From assembly GCA_002360635.1 (NCBI GenBank), contig DEQW01000006.1, positions 292,117 to 356,116 on the forward strand: a stretch of DNA of 64,000 bases, in the 5' to 3' direction. Source of the DNA: Flavobacteriaceae bacterium UBA3356 (GTDB lineage Bacteria > Bacteroidota > Bacteroidia > Flavobacteriales > Flavobacteriaceae). Made by a program: the position numbers and the translations under genes. The first letter of the stretch is position 1; each line of letters begins with the position of its first letter. Below, piece after piece: positions 1 through 7,891 of this stretch. Below the pieces are notes generated by a model. It ran no database searches, had not been told where the DNA came from, and was given only the letters and a program-made list of their open reading frames with translations.

Positions 1-1049
1 CGCCACGCCCCTGAAACTGAACTCATGATCAACACATAGTCTGTGTCCTTTTCTACTTCAGAAAGGTTTAAAACCGGAGCTTCTTGCGCAATAGAACCGT
101 CTTTATTTACATATTCCGGTTTAAAAGGAACAAATTCAAAATAAATACCGTTATCGGTTACCAACTTCATAGCAGTGGTATCGGGCCGTTGTTGGTAAGC
201 AATAAAGCCTTCTGAAGCTAAATAGGTATCTATCACAGTTATGGGATGCGCCAACAACTGATTAAAACTTTTTTCATACGGCTGAAAAGCCACGCCACCA
301 CTGGTATACACTTGTAAGTTAGGCCAAATATCATGAATGGTATTTAAATTATTATAGTCGATTACTTTTTTCATCATCAACTCCATCCAAGATGGGATAC
401 CGCTCAACGCCCCAATGTCCCATTCATTGGCTCGTTCGGCAATAGTTTGTACCCGCTCATCCCAATCGGCTATTTTAGAAATTTCTTCACCTGGCTTATA
501 ATATCCGCGGAACCAAAAAGGAATATTGCTCGCGCTAATACCGCTTATTTCACCTTCCTTAAACTCATCTCGCTTTTCCAAATCGGTTGAACTACCCAAC
601 ATCATTATTTCCTTTTCAAAAAAATCGGACGGTAAATCAAAATTTGTCAAAGCGCCCACTTGCTTAATACCGGTATTTCTAATGGCTTCCATCATCATTT
701 TTGTAACCGGAATCCGTTTGCTGGTTTTCCCGGTAGTACCGCTACTCAATGCAAAATACTGGGGTTTTCCGGGCCAGGTAATATCTTCAAAACCATCGTG
801 TACGCGGTGCCACCACTCTTTGGTCATTTTATCATAATCGTGAAAGGGAATCGATTCAGAAAATTCCTTTTCTATATCTTCAGAATTTAGAATTCTTTTA
901 AATCCATAATATTTCCCAAAGGCCGTATTTTGAGCCTTTTCCAATAAGTTTTTTAATACTTTTTTTTGTGCTTCTACTGGGGAATCTTCCGAAACCAAAT
1001 TGTCGCGAAGATCAATAGCACTTTTTATAATAGAGCCTAAAACAGCCAT
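1..1049 (-). CDS. GH3 auxin-responsive promoter family protein (acyl-adenylating enzyme), 3' part cut off
   Basis: The reading frame starts at ATG 1049 and runs off the left edge of the window, leaving 349 codons. Residues about 98-115 form the ATP-binding motif (FALSSGTTGK followed by TSKRIPVT) of the GH3 branch of the adenylate-forming superfamily. A second conserved segment, TYLASEGF, lies further on, and the last visible residues (SSVSGAWR) match the region before the C-terminal lobe. Known GH3 enzymes adenylate a carboxylic acid and join it to an amino acid. Bacterial members are widespread in Bacteroidota with unknown substrates, so the substrate here is not predicted. The gene is divergent from rluF. 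Confidence 0.85.
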   Translation of the reverse strand, partial: MAVLGSIIKSAIDLRDNLVSEDSPVEAQKKVLKNLLEKAQNTAFGKYYGFKRILNSEDIEKEFSESIPFHDYDKMTKEWWHRVHDGFEDITWPGKPQYFALSSGTTGKTSKRIPVTKMMMEAIRNTGIKQVGALTNFDLPSDFFEKEIMMLGSSTDLEKRDEFKEGEISGISASNIPFWFRGYYKPGEEISKIADWDERVQTIAERANEWDIGALSGIPSWMELMMKKVIDYNNLNTIHDIWPNLQVYTSGGVAFQPYEKSFNQLLAHPITVIDTYLASEGFIAYQQRPDTTAMKLVTDNGIYFEFVPFKPEYVNKDGSIAQEAPVLNLSEVEKDTDYVLIMSSVSGAW

Positions 1050-1132
1050 GGTTATTTCAGTTTTTTTGAAAATAAAACTTTTTAAACTAGCACGCCGTTG
1101 TTTTAATGGAAGTTTAACGATTGTACAATTTG

Positions 1133-1140
1133 TATCTTTG
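1133..1140 (+). promoter_or_regulatory. Bacteroidota -7 box (TATCTTTG) of rluF
   Basis: TATCTTTG matches the TAnnTTTG consensus exactly and ends six bases before the ATG at 1147. Transcription would therefore start at or next to the start codon, giving a leaderless mRNA. No clear -33 TTG is present at the usual distance. Confidence 0.6.
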
Positions 1141-1146
1141 TAATCT

Positions 1147-1920
1147 ATGACACATCATCCCGATTCCGTACGAATTAACAAAGCCATTAGCGACAGTGGA
1201 TACTGCTCTAGAAGGCAAGCCGATACCTTGATTGAAAAAGAAAAGGTTACCATTAACGGTACCTTGGCTACTTTAGGCGACCGTGTAATGCCCGATGATG
1301 AAGTACGGGTTGATGGAAAGCTTATTACAGAAAATGAGAACCTAGTTTATATTGCCCTAAATAAACCCATTGGTATTACCTGCACGACCGATAGGCGCGT
1401 GGACGGGAACGTAGTCGATTTTATAAATCACAAAGAACGTATTTTTCATGTGGGCAGATTAGACAAACCCAGTGAAGGCTTATTGTTAATGACCAATGAC
1501 GGCGATATTGTAAATAAAATTTTACGTGCCGGAAACAAGCACGAAAAAGAATACATTGTAACAGTGGACCGCCCAATCACGAACGACTTTATTAAACGGA
1601 TGGGCAATGGAATTCCTATTTTAGAAACCGTCACTAAAAAATGTGAAGTTGAAAAGATAAGCCGATTTGTATTTAGAATTATTCTGGTGCAAGGCCTAAA
1701 CCGGCAAATTAGAAGAATGTGTGAGTATTTAGGGTATGAAGTAACCGCACTAAAAAGAATTAGGATTATGAATATTGAATTGGGCGATTTACCAATTGGT
1801 AAATGGAGGGATTTAACTAAAGAGGAATTAAAAGGTTTGCAAAATTCAGTTGAAGAATCTAAAAATGTACCTCAAGCTGATCGTTTTAAAAGTACTGGCG
1901 GAAAACGTAGAAGAAGGTAG
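1147..1920 (+). CDS. rluF: 23S rRNA pseudouridine synthase RluF
   Basis: Predicted to isomerise a uridine in 23S rRNA (U2604 in E. coli numbering for RluF). An S4 RNA-binding domain occupies about residues 8-60 (RINKAISDSGYCSRRQAD...). The catalytic domain follows, with the motif GRLDKPSEGLLLMTNDGD and the presumed catalytic Asp at 106. The segments KILRAGNKHEKEYIVTVDRPIT and QGLNRQIRRMCEYLGYEV are much closer to RluF than to RluB or RluE. The basic C-terminus (GGKRRRR) is typical of the subfamily. The gene stands alone and is divergent from the GH3 gene. A related large-subunit uridine target is possible. Confidence 0.87.
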   Translation: MTHHPDSVRINKAISDSGYCSRRQADTLIEKEKVTINGTLATLGDRVMPDDEVRVDGKLITENENLVYIALNKPIGITCTTDRRVDGNVVDFINHKERIFHVGRLDKPSEGLLLMTNDGDIVNKILRAGNKHEKEYIVTVDRPITNDFIKRMGNGIPILETVTKKCEVEKISRFVFRIILVQGLNRQIRRMCEYLGYEVTALKRIRIMNIELGDLPIGKWRDLTKEELKGLQNSVEESKNVPQADRFKSTGGKRRRR

Positions 1921-1931
1921 AATTTTAAGCA

Positions 1932-1967
1932 TAAAAAAACCACGTGTCGATTGAGTAACACGTGGTC
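1932..1967 (-). terminator. Intrinsic terminator of the hsp20 gene
   Basis: A 9-bp stem, ACCACGTGT (1939-1947) with ACACGTGGT (1958-1966), is followed on the minus strand by a run of seven T. It lies between the converging 3' ends of rluF and the hsp20 gene and mainly serves the minus strand. Confidence 0.8.
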
Positions 1968-1998
1968 ATTTCAACTAACTAACCAAATTAAATTTCAA

Positions 1999-2433
1999 TT
2001 ATGAAATCTCAACCATTCTCTTTAATACTTTTTCTTCTTCTTTTTTAGGAAGTGTAATTTCTAATACACCATTTTCGTAACTTGCATTAACATTCTCAAC
2101 GTTAATGTTTTCCGGTAATGTAAATGATCTTTTAAAACCGTTATAATTAAACTCTTTACGAGTAAATTTTGTTTCGTTTTCGGTTGTATTTTCTTCGTTC
2201 CCTGAAGTAACTTCGGCAGAGACTTTCAGAATATTATTATCAACTTCTATGTTGAAGTTCTCTTTACTTAGACCGGGTACAGCCAATTCAATTACAAAAT
2301 TCGTGTTTTTTTCCTGAATATTTACAGCAGGAATGCTAAAGTTTTCATAATTGGGAGTGTCCAATCTGTTTTCTGTAAAAATTTCATCCAATAAGGATGG
2401 AAACCAATTGCTATTTCTTCTAACTAAATTCAT
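1999..2433 (-). CDS. Hsp20/alpha-crystallin family small heat-shock protein
   Basis: ATP-independent holdase chaperone of 144 aa that binds unfolding proteins in the cytoplasm. The alpha-crystallin domain spans about residues 32-135: FSIPAVNIQEKNTNFVIELAVPG opens it, and the hallmark GVLEITLPKKEE closes it near the C-terminus. The N-terminal segment (MNLVRRNSNWFPSLLDEIF) is typical of the bacterial class. The gene stands alone with its own terminator. Its upstream region holds a palindrome and half-site also found upstream of clpB, suggesting shared heat-shock control; that part is inference. Confidence 0.93.
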   Translation of the reverse strand: MNLVRRNSNWFPSLLDEIFTENRLDTPNYENFSIPAVNIQEKNTNFVIELAVPGLSKENFNIEVDNNILKVSAEVTSGNEENTTENETKFTRKEFNYNGFKRSFTLPENINVENVNASYENGVLEITLPKKEEEKVLKRMVEIS

Positions 2434-2515
2434 GTCCTTTTATTTTATAAATGTTTTACTTTATTTTTTAAACTCTATTTCATTATGAGCAAAACCAATT
2501 CCAAATTATAATTAA

Positions 2516-2563
2516 AGACATTTTGTCCTGTATAAAGTAAAAATATATGCCTTTTTGTCTGTT
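2516..2563 (-). promoter_or_regulatory. Putative heat-shock operator upstream of hsp20
   Basis: On the plus strand AGACA-TTT-TGTCC lies at 2516-2528 and TTGTCTGTT at 2555-2563. Both elements recur upstream of clpB (50238-50250 and 50212-50220). The palindrome is 83 bp upstream of the hsp20 ATG. The shared 12-mer AGACATTTTGTC and 9-mer TTGTCTGTT are seen directly; the regulatory role is inferred from both genes being heat-shock chaperones. Confidence 0.45.
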
Positions 2564-2663
2564 TAATGTAAGGGGCAATTTGGTTATTTAATTCAATTTT
2601 AAGAATGAAGATGAAGAAATAAGTTACTTTTAAGTTTATAAAATCATTTACCCCCTGTATTTT

Positions 2664-3953
2664 ATGAAACAATTGTACATAAAACTGCTTGCTTTTTTCA
2701 GTAGTATAAAAAGTAAAATTGCTTTTTACCCCACAATTTTAGCCTTAGCTGGCTTTATATTTTCCTTTGTAATGGCTTCTTTTGAGGACCAAGGTGTATC
2801 CCGCCATTTAATAGAAATAGCACCACAATTATTGTTGGAGGATGGTGATACGGCATTGACTGTTTTAAGCGCTTGTATTGGAGGTCTAATATCTATGATG
2901 GTCTTTAGCTTCTCTATGGTCATGCTTTTATTAAGCCAAGCGTCGAGTAATTTTTCACCTCGATTGTTACCTGGTTTAATTTCTGATAAAACCCACCAAA
3001 TTATTCTAGGGACGTATTTAGCCACCATTTTATACAATATATTCACCCTTTTCTCTATTGAACCCAATGATGAAAAATATACCCTGCCAGGGCTTTCCAT
3101 TTTATTGGGTATCGCTTTAACTATTTTATGTCTTTGTTTGTTTATTTATTTTATCCACAACATTTCGCAAAGCATTCAGATAAACAATATTTTAGATAAG
3201 ATTTATGAGAAATCGAGAAAGCGAATGGAGGAACTTCTAGAAAATGAAAAGAATGAAGATAAAAACATTGTTGAAAATTTTCCTTCAACCGACAATTGGT
3301 TTGAATATTCCACTAACGAAAGCGGCTACCTTCAAAATATTTCATTTAAAAACATAACAGAAATCGCCGTTAATGCGGAAACGAGAATACACATCACGAC
3401 GCCCAAAGGTTTTTTTGTTTTAAAAAATGTCTGTTTAATTAAATCTGAAAAGGAGCTGGACGATTCAACCTTAAAAAAGATTTTATCCAATATAAATTTT
3501 TCAAGAGGTGAACTGGTTGAAGACAATTACATATTAGCTTTTAAACAAGTAACCGAAATTGCCGTTAAAGCTATGTCGCCCGGCATAAACGATCCTGGAA
3601 CGGCAATTAACGCAATAGACTACCTTACCGAACTTTTTGCCCTTAGAATGAAAAAAAGAGACAAAGGCATATTAATTAAAGACGATAAAGCAATAGTGAA
3701 AATTGCTATTGTAAATTTTGAAGATTTACTCTACAATACAATGGCCGCTTTACGCACGTATTGCAAACACGATCCTATTATCGTTCAAAAGTTAATGTGG
3801 ATGCTTCAATATCTGGAAAAAATAACCGCCTATAAAGAAGAATATAATACCGTTGTAAGAAAGGAACTGAAGAACCTTGTAGAGGATGCACTTGCCAGTT
3901 TTGAGTCTGAACAAGATGCTCAAAAAATAAAAATGATGGCTTCTCTAAAATAA
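2664..3953 (+). CDS. DUF2254 family membrane protein
   Basis: Integral membrane protein of 429 aa in the DUF2254 family, whose function is unknown. Four hydrophobic segments occupy the first ~170 residues (around 20-40, 63-90, 110-130 and 140-165). Between the second and third sits the family signature MVFSFSMVMLLLSQASSNFSPRLLPGL. The remaining ~260 residues are soluble and contain AVKAMSPGINDPGTAINAIDYL, also conserved in the family. It is a single-gene unit bounded downstream by a bidirectional terminator. Confidence 0.85.
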   Translation: MKQLYIKLLAFFSSIKSKIAFYPTILALAGFIFSFVMASFEDQGVSRHLIEIAPQLLLEDGDTALTVLSACIGGLISMMVFSFSMVMLLLSQASSNFSPRLLPGLISDKTHQIILGTYLATILYNIFTLFSIEPNDEKYTLPGLSILLGIALTILCLCLFIYFIHNISQSIQINNILDKIYEKSRKRMEELLENEKNEDKNIVENFPSTDNWFEYSTNESGYLQNISFKNITEIAVNAETRIHITTPKGFFVLKNVCLIKSEKELDDSTLKKILSNINFSRGELVEDNYILAFKQVTEIAVKAMSPGINDPGTAINAIDYLTELFALRMKKRDKGILIKDDKAIVKIAIVNFEDLLYNTMAALRTYCKHDPIIVQKLMWMLQYLEKITAYKEEYNTVVRKELKNLVEDALASFESEQDAQKIKMMASLK

Positions 3954-3983
3954 AAAACCCAGTTGATAAAACCGGGTTTTGTT
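3952..3983. terminator. Bidirectional terminator between DUF2254 and a convergent small gene
   Basis: AAAACCC (3954-3960) pairs with GGGTTTT (3974-3980), an A-rich left flank facing a T-rich right flank. It lies between converging genes. The GC part of the stem is short. Confidence 0.6.
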
Positions 3984-3998
3984 TCACTTGCCTTAAAG

Positions 3999-4334
3999 CT
4001 ACTTAAGACTAACCAAATTAACGGGCTGAATATAAACCATTCCTTCTTTTAGCTCACAGGTTACTGTTTTATAATTAAGCCTCTTTTTAATATAGCTTTC
4101 GATTTCTTCACGCTCTGTTTTTACAGACAAAACCACAAGTTCATGATTTTCATTTACCACAAACTTCACGGTTGCAAATGTATCTTTTTCAATTAAAAAG
4201 CTTGGATTACTTAGAAGTCGAAAAATTTCTTTGACGGCGACTTTAGAGGGTTCATTTATATTAGTTACTGCTGCAATACTCGTAAAAGTTGCAGTAACCA
4301 ATAATGCAAGAAATAATACTTTAATTTTTTTCAT
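3999..4334 (-). CDS. Small secreted hypothetical protein
   Basis: 111 aa starting at ATG 4334, chosen because MKKIKVLFLALLVTATFTSIAA is a clean Sec signal peptide; a longer frame upstream has no such start. The mature part (VKEIFRLLSNPSFLIEKDTFATVKFVVNENHELVVLSV) has a beta-strand pattern reminiscent of short TonB-C-like or DUF-type periplasmic proteins found next to each other in Flavobacteriia, but I cannot assign a family. No lipobox is seen. It lies between the terminators of DUF2254 and sucC and is probably monocistronic. Confidence 0.7.
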   Translation of the reverse strand: MKKIKVLFLALLVTATFTSIAAVTNINEPSKVAVKEIFRLLSNPSFLIEKDTFATVKFVVNENHELVVLSVKTEREEIESYIKKRLNYKTVTCELKEGMVYIQPVNLVSLK

Positions 4335-4430
4335 AACGGTTCGATTAAATGATTGATGTATAATATAGACAGCCATCAATAGAAATTGTTACGAAAAAAT
4401 CAAAAAATTAACTTTTATTTAACTAAAAAC

Positions 4431-4461
4431 AAAAACCCCTTGATAAAATCAAGAGGTTTTC
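4431..4461 (-). terminator. Intrinsic terminator of sucC
   Basis: ACCCCTTGAT pairs with ATCAAGAGGT across a short AAA loop, with U-rich flanks on the minus-strand transcript. It starts about 20 bp after the sucC stop codon. Confidence 0.8.
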
Positions 4462-4481
4462 GCAATTAAAGTATGTTCTTG

Positions 4482-5672
4482 TTAAGACAGTACTGCGTGT
4501 ACTTTATCTGCAGCTTCTTGAAATTCTACTGCACTTTCCACAGCAAGACCACTATTATCAATTAGTTCTTTTGCCTTATCTGCATTGGTACCTTGCAAAC
4601 GCACGATAATAGGCACATCAATATTACCCATATTTTTATAAGCATCTACAATACCTTGTGCAACGCGGTCGCAACGCACAATTCCTCCAAAGATATTCAC
4701 TAAAATAGCTTTTACCGAAGGATCTTTAAGTATTAGGTTAAACGCTGTTTCCACACGTTCGGCATCGGCTGTACCACCAACATCCAAAAAGTTTGCAGGT
4801 TCTCCACCAGCTTGTTTAATAAGGTCCATAGTTGCCATTGCCAATCCAGCTCCGTTTACCATACAGCCTACATTACCATCAAGATCTACGTAACTTAAAC
4901 CAGCTTCACGTGCTTCTACCTCAACTGGGTTTTCTTCACGAATGTCACGCATTGCTGCGTAATCTTTATGGCGGAATAACGCATTGTCATCCAATGTTAC
5001 TTTCGCGTCTACTGCAATAATTTTATCGTCACTCGTTTTTAAAACCGGGTTGATTTCAAATAGGGAAGAATCAGATTCTGTATAAGCTTTGTATAATGCT
5101 GTAACAAACTTTGTCATTTGTTTAAAAGCTTTTCCGCTTAACCCTAAGTTAAATGCAACACGGCGTGCTTGAAAAGGCATTAAACCTAAAGATGGGTCTA
5201 CTTCTTCGTTAAAAATTAAATGAGGAGTTTCTTCAGCAACGGTTTCTATATTCATTCCACCTTCAGTAGAATACATAATCATGTTTTTTCCTGTCGCACG
5301 ATTTAACAATACGCTCATATAATATTCTTCAGGCTCGCTATCTCCAGGATAGTAAACATCTTCAGTAATCAATACTTGGTTTACTTTTTTCCCTTCCTTG
5401 CTAGTTTGTGGGGTTACTAAATTCATCCCAATGATGTCACCTGCAATTTCTTCTACCTCTTTAAGGTTTTTGGCCAATTTTACACCGCCACCTTTACCAC
5501 GGCCACCAGCATGTACTTGCGCTTTGATAACGTGCCAACCGGTTCCGGTTTCTTCGGTTAATTTTTTTGCAGCTTCTACAGCTTCCGCTGGGGTTTGCGC
5601 AACGATTCCTCGTTGTATTTCAACTCCAAAACTGTTTAGTATTTCTTTTCCTTGATATTCGTGTAAATTCAT
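4482..5672 (-). CDS. sucC: Succinate-CoA ligase (ADP-forming) subunit beta
   Basis: Beta subunit of succinyl-CoA synthetase in the TCA cycle, which couples succinyl-CoA cleavage to nucleotide triphosphate formation. It is 396 aa, a normal family length. The N-terminus MNLHEYQGKEIL and the ATP-grasp glycine-rich segment KAQVHAGGRGKGGGVKLAK (about residues 50-68) are diagnostic. The C-terminal ligase half carries FLDVGGTADAERV and NIFGGIVRCDRVAQGI. The partner sucD is not adjacent, as is usual in Flavobacteriia. The gene is a single unit with its own -7 box and terminator. Confidence 0.97.
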   Translation of the reverse strand: MNLHEYQGKEILNSFGVEIQRGIVAQTPAEAVEAAKKLTEETGTGWHVIKAQVHAGGRGKGGGVKLAKNLKEVEEIAGDIIGMNLVTPQTSKEGKKVNQVLITEDVYYPGDSEPEEYYMSVLLNRATGKNMIMYSTEGGMNIETVAEETPHLIFNEEVDPSLGLMPFQARRVAFNLGLSGKAFKQMTKFVTALYKAYTESDSSLFEINPVLKTSDDKIIAVDAKVTLDDNALFRHKDYAAMRDIREENPVEVEAREAGLSYVDLDGNVGCMVNGAGLAMATMDLIKQAGGEPANFLDVGGTADAERVETAFNLILKDPSVKAILVNIFGGIVRCDRVAQGIVDAYKNMGNIDVPIIVRLQGTNADKAKELIDNSGLAVESAVEFQEAADKVHAVLS

Positions 5673-5704
5673 AATAGCGTTTTATGGCTTAATTTTCAGA
5701 TGCA

Positions 5705-5712
5705 CAAAAGTA
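5705..5712 (-). promoter_or_regulatory. -7 box (TACTTTTG) of sucC
   Basis: The minus strand reads TACTTTTG, an exact TAnnTTTG match, 32 bases upstream of the sucC ATG. No TTG at the -33 distance is obvious. Confidence 0.55.
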
Positions 5713-5854
5713 ACAATTTTGCTAGTATTTTCAGGTTGTCTTTCATCTTATTTTTATGAAACGTATCTTTCAGGTATTTTAAATCTTTGCTGTATTTTTA
5801 AAATGAAACTGAAGATGTTTGAGTACATTTAATTGATTTTCAAAACAAAAGAAA

Positions 5855-6349
5855 ATGAAAAATTTTGATTGGACTCAATTTACAAGAAAAATTGCTGTAC
5901 AAGCTCCTATACAAAAAATATACGATGCTTGGACAAAACCCATTGAACTGGAGAGATGGTTTTTAAGCAAAGCCGAATTTTATACTTCAGAAAAAGAAAA
6001 GATTGAAAAAAACCAATCCATTAAAGAAGGATTATCGTACGGTTGGCAATGGTATTTGTATCCTGTGACTGAGCATGGCAAAGTTACCAAAGCCAATGGC
6101 AAAGATTTTTTACAGTTTACTTTTGCAGGTGATTGTTTGGTTGATGTTAGTTTTGAAACTTTTAAAAATGGGACTATTGTGTCTCTTACGCAAAAAAATA
6201 TCCCAACCGATGATGAAAACAAAGTGAATGTCCGCTTAGGCTGTGATAATGGATGGTCCTTTTATTTAGTTAACCTAAAGTCTGTTTACGAAGGCGGATT
6301 AGATTTAAGAAATAAAGATCCTGAGCTAAAGCCCATGCTCAATAATTAA
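5855..6349 (+). CDS. SRPBCC/AHSA1-like domain protein
   Basis: 164 aa, cytoplasmic, with no signal peptide. The N-terminal pattern FTRKIAVQAPIQKIYDAWTKPIELERWFL is that of the activator-of-Hsp90-like START/SRPBCC fold, which forms a hydrophobic ligand cavity. The rest follows the usual strand order (FLQFTFAGDCLVDVSFE; GTIVSLTQKNIPTDDE) and the C-terminal helix (GWSFYLVNLKSVYEGGLDLR). Ligand and role are unknown for most bacterial members. It stands upstream of the DUF421 gene with a 70-bp gap and may be independent. Confidence 0.8.
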   Translation: MKNFDWTQFTRKIAVQAPIQKIYDAWTKPIELERWFLSKAEFYTSEKEKIEKNQSIKEGLSYGWQWYLYPVTEHGKVTKANGKDFLQFTFAGDCLVDVSFETFKNGTIVSLTQKNIPTDDENKVNVRLGCDNGWSFYLVNLKSVYEGGLDLRNKDPELKPMLNN

Positions 6350-6419
6350 AAGTAATAATATTTTACCACTTTCCCTTTTATGTTATATCTTGAAAGGCAA
6401 AGCTTAAAACAAAAAAGAT

Positions 6420-6947
6420 ATGTCTCTCGATCATTTTTTTAAAAACCTCACAGAAATCCCCGAAGTATTTATTGGCACCACATTTATTTTTTTACTCATC
6501 ATTCTATATACAAGAATCTTTGGTTTAAAAAGCTTCAGTAAAATGACGGGGTTCGATTTTGTAATAACTGTTGCAATAGGTAATATTATTGCTATGACAG
6601 TAAATACGGGAAGCCCCTCGTTATTGGTAGGCGCCATTCTGCTTCTTATCCTTTACGCACTTAATTATATAATTACATATTTACGATATAAAAGTATATC
6701 GATAGAAAAGCTAATTGAAAATAAACCCATAATGATTATGCGTGACGGCGTAGTTTTAAAAGAAAATTTAAAAAAATCTAAAGTAACAGAATCTGAACTG
6801 CAATCTAAATTACGCGAAGCAAACGTGCTCACTTTAAGTCAAGTAAAAGCTGTGATTCTCGAAACAACCGGTGATGTATCAGTGTTACATACGGACAAAG
6901 AAGATATTGAAATAGCAGACTACATTTTGGAAGGTATAAAAATCTAG
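6420..6947 (+). CDS. DUF421 (YetF-like) membrane protein
   Basis: 175 aa with three hydrophobic helices in the first ~90 residues, including the family signature KMTGFDFVITVAIGNIIA. A small cytoplasmic domain follows (SIEKLIENKPIMIMRDGVVLKENLKKSKVTESELQSKLREANV), ending in the typical VKAVILETTGDVSVL. YetF/YdfS-type proteins are envelope proteins of uncertain function. The stop codon TAG (6945-6947) overlaps the stop codon of the convergent nitronate monooxygenase gene within one CTAG. Confidence 0.88.
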   Translation: MSLDHFFKNLTEIPEVFIGTTFIFLLIILYTRIFGLKSFSKMTGFDFVITVAIGNIIAMTVNTGSPSLLVGAILLLILYALNYIITYLRYKSISIEKLIENKPIMIMRDGVVLKENLKKSKVTESELQSKLREANVLTLSQVKAVILETTGDVSVLHTDKEDIEIADYILEGIKI

Positions 6948-7885
6948 AGCTCAGCAACTTCTTTTTTAGCGGTTTCAAACTCTGAGATCATTTCCGCAAC
7001 AATTTGTGCAGCTGGCTTAATGTCGTGTATCAGGCCTGCTATTTGACCTATTTCCAACTCGCCTTCTTCCAAGTCGCCTTCAAACATTCCTTTTTTGGCG
7101 CGCGCTCTCCCTAAAAGTTCAATTAATTCTTCCTTTTTAGGGTTTTTAGCGTAAAGCTCCATAACATCGTTAAAAAATTTATTTTTCAACATTCTAACAG
7201 GAGCTAACTCTTTTAAGGTAAGCATAGTGTCGCCTTCTTTAGCATCAACCACCATTTTTTTAAATGCTTGATGTGAGCTTGATTCTTCACTCGCCACAAA
7301 ACGGCTTCCCACTTGTACAGCATCGGCCCCTAAAACCATTGCGGCTAACATACCCCTTCCCGTAGCAATGCCCCCTGCTGCAATTAAAGGAATGTCAATT
7401 TTTTCTTTTACCATAGGTATCAAAGTAAACGTAGTGGTTTCATCTCTTCCATTATGCCCCCCAGCTTCAAAACCTTCGGCTACAACAGCATCCACCCCAG
7501 CTTCTTGCGCTTTTAAAGCAAATTTTACACTACTAACAACATGAACAACAGTTATACCGTGTTCTTTTAATTTTGAGGTATAAGTCTTTGGATTTCCTGC
7601 TGAAGTAAAAACGATTTTTACTCCTTCAGAAATGATAATTTCAATAATCTTATCAATATCTGGATACAGCATCGGCACATTTACGCCAAAAGGGTTATTT
7701 GTAGCTTTTTGACATTTTTGAATGTGTTCCAAAAGTACATCTGGATACATAGACCCGGCACCTATAATTCCTAAGCCACCAGCATTACTCACGGCACTTG
7801 CCAAACGCCAACCGCTGTTCCATATCATCCCGGCTTGTATTAATGGATATTGTATGTCGAAGAGATTCGTAATCCTATTTTGCAC
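6944..7885 (-). CDS. Nitronate monooxygenase / 2-nitropropane dioxygenase-type flavoprotein
   Basis: 313-aa FMN-binding TIM-barrel protein. MQNRITNLFDIQYPLIQAGM is the classic N-terminus, SNAGGLGIIGAGS the next conserved segment. The barrel carries VVAEGFEAGGHNGRDETTTFTLIPMV (with the family His) and IPLIAAGGIATGRGMLAAMVLGADAVQVGSRF, the phosphate-binding site for FMN. Family members oxidise alkyl nitronates, and the related FabK enoyl-ACP reductases share the fold, so substrate cannot be fixed from sequence. Its 3' end overlaps DUF421; 6 bp separate its start from the upstream protease gene stop, so cotranscription is likely. Confidence 0.85.
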   Translation of the reverse strand: MQNRITNLFDIQYPLIQAGMIWNSGWRLASAVSNAGGLGIIGAGSMYPDVLLEHIQKCQKATNNPFGVNVPMLYPDIDKIIEIIISEGVKIVFTSAGNPKTYTSKLKEHGITVVHVVSSVKFALKAQEAGVDAVVAEGFEAGGHNGRDETTTFTLIPMVKEKIDIPLIAAGGIATGRGMLAAMVLGADAVQVGSRFVASEESSSHQAFKKMVVDAKEGDTMLTLKELAPVRMLKNKFFNDVMELYAKNPKKEELIELLGRARAKKGMFEGDLEEGELEIGQIAGLIHDIKPAAQIVAEMISEFETAKKEVAEL

Positions 7886-7891
7886 GTAATG

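Noticed and set aside
2475..2672. 65-codon minus-strand frame upstream of hsp20
   Set aside because: AT-rich, no family, overlaps the start of the DUF2254 gene and covers the putative operator; most likely chance.
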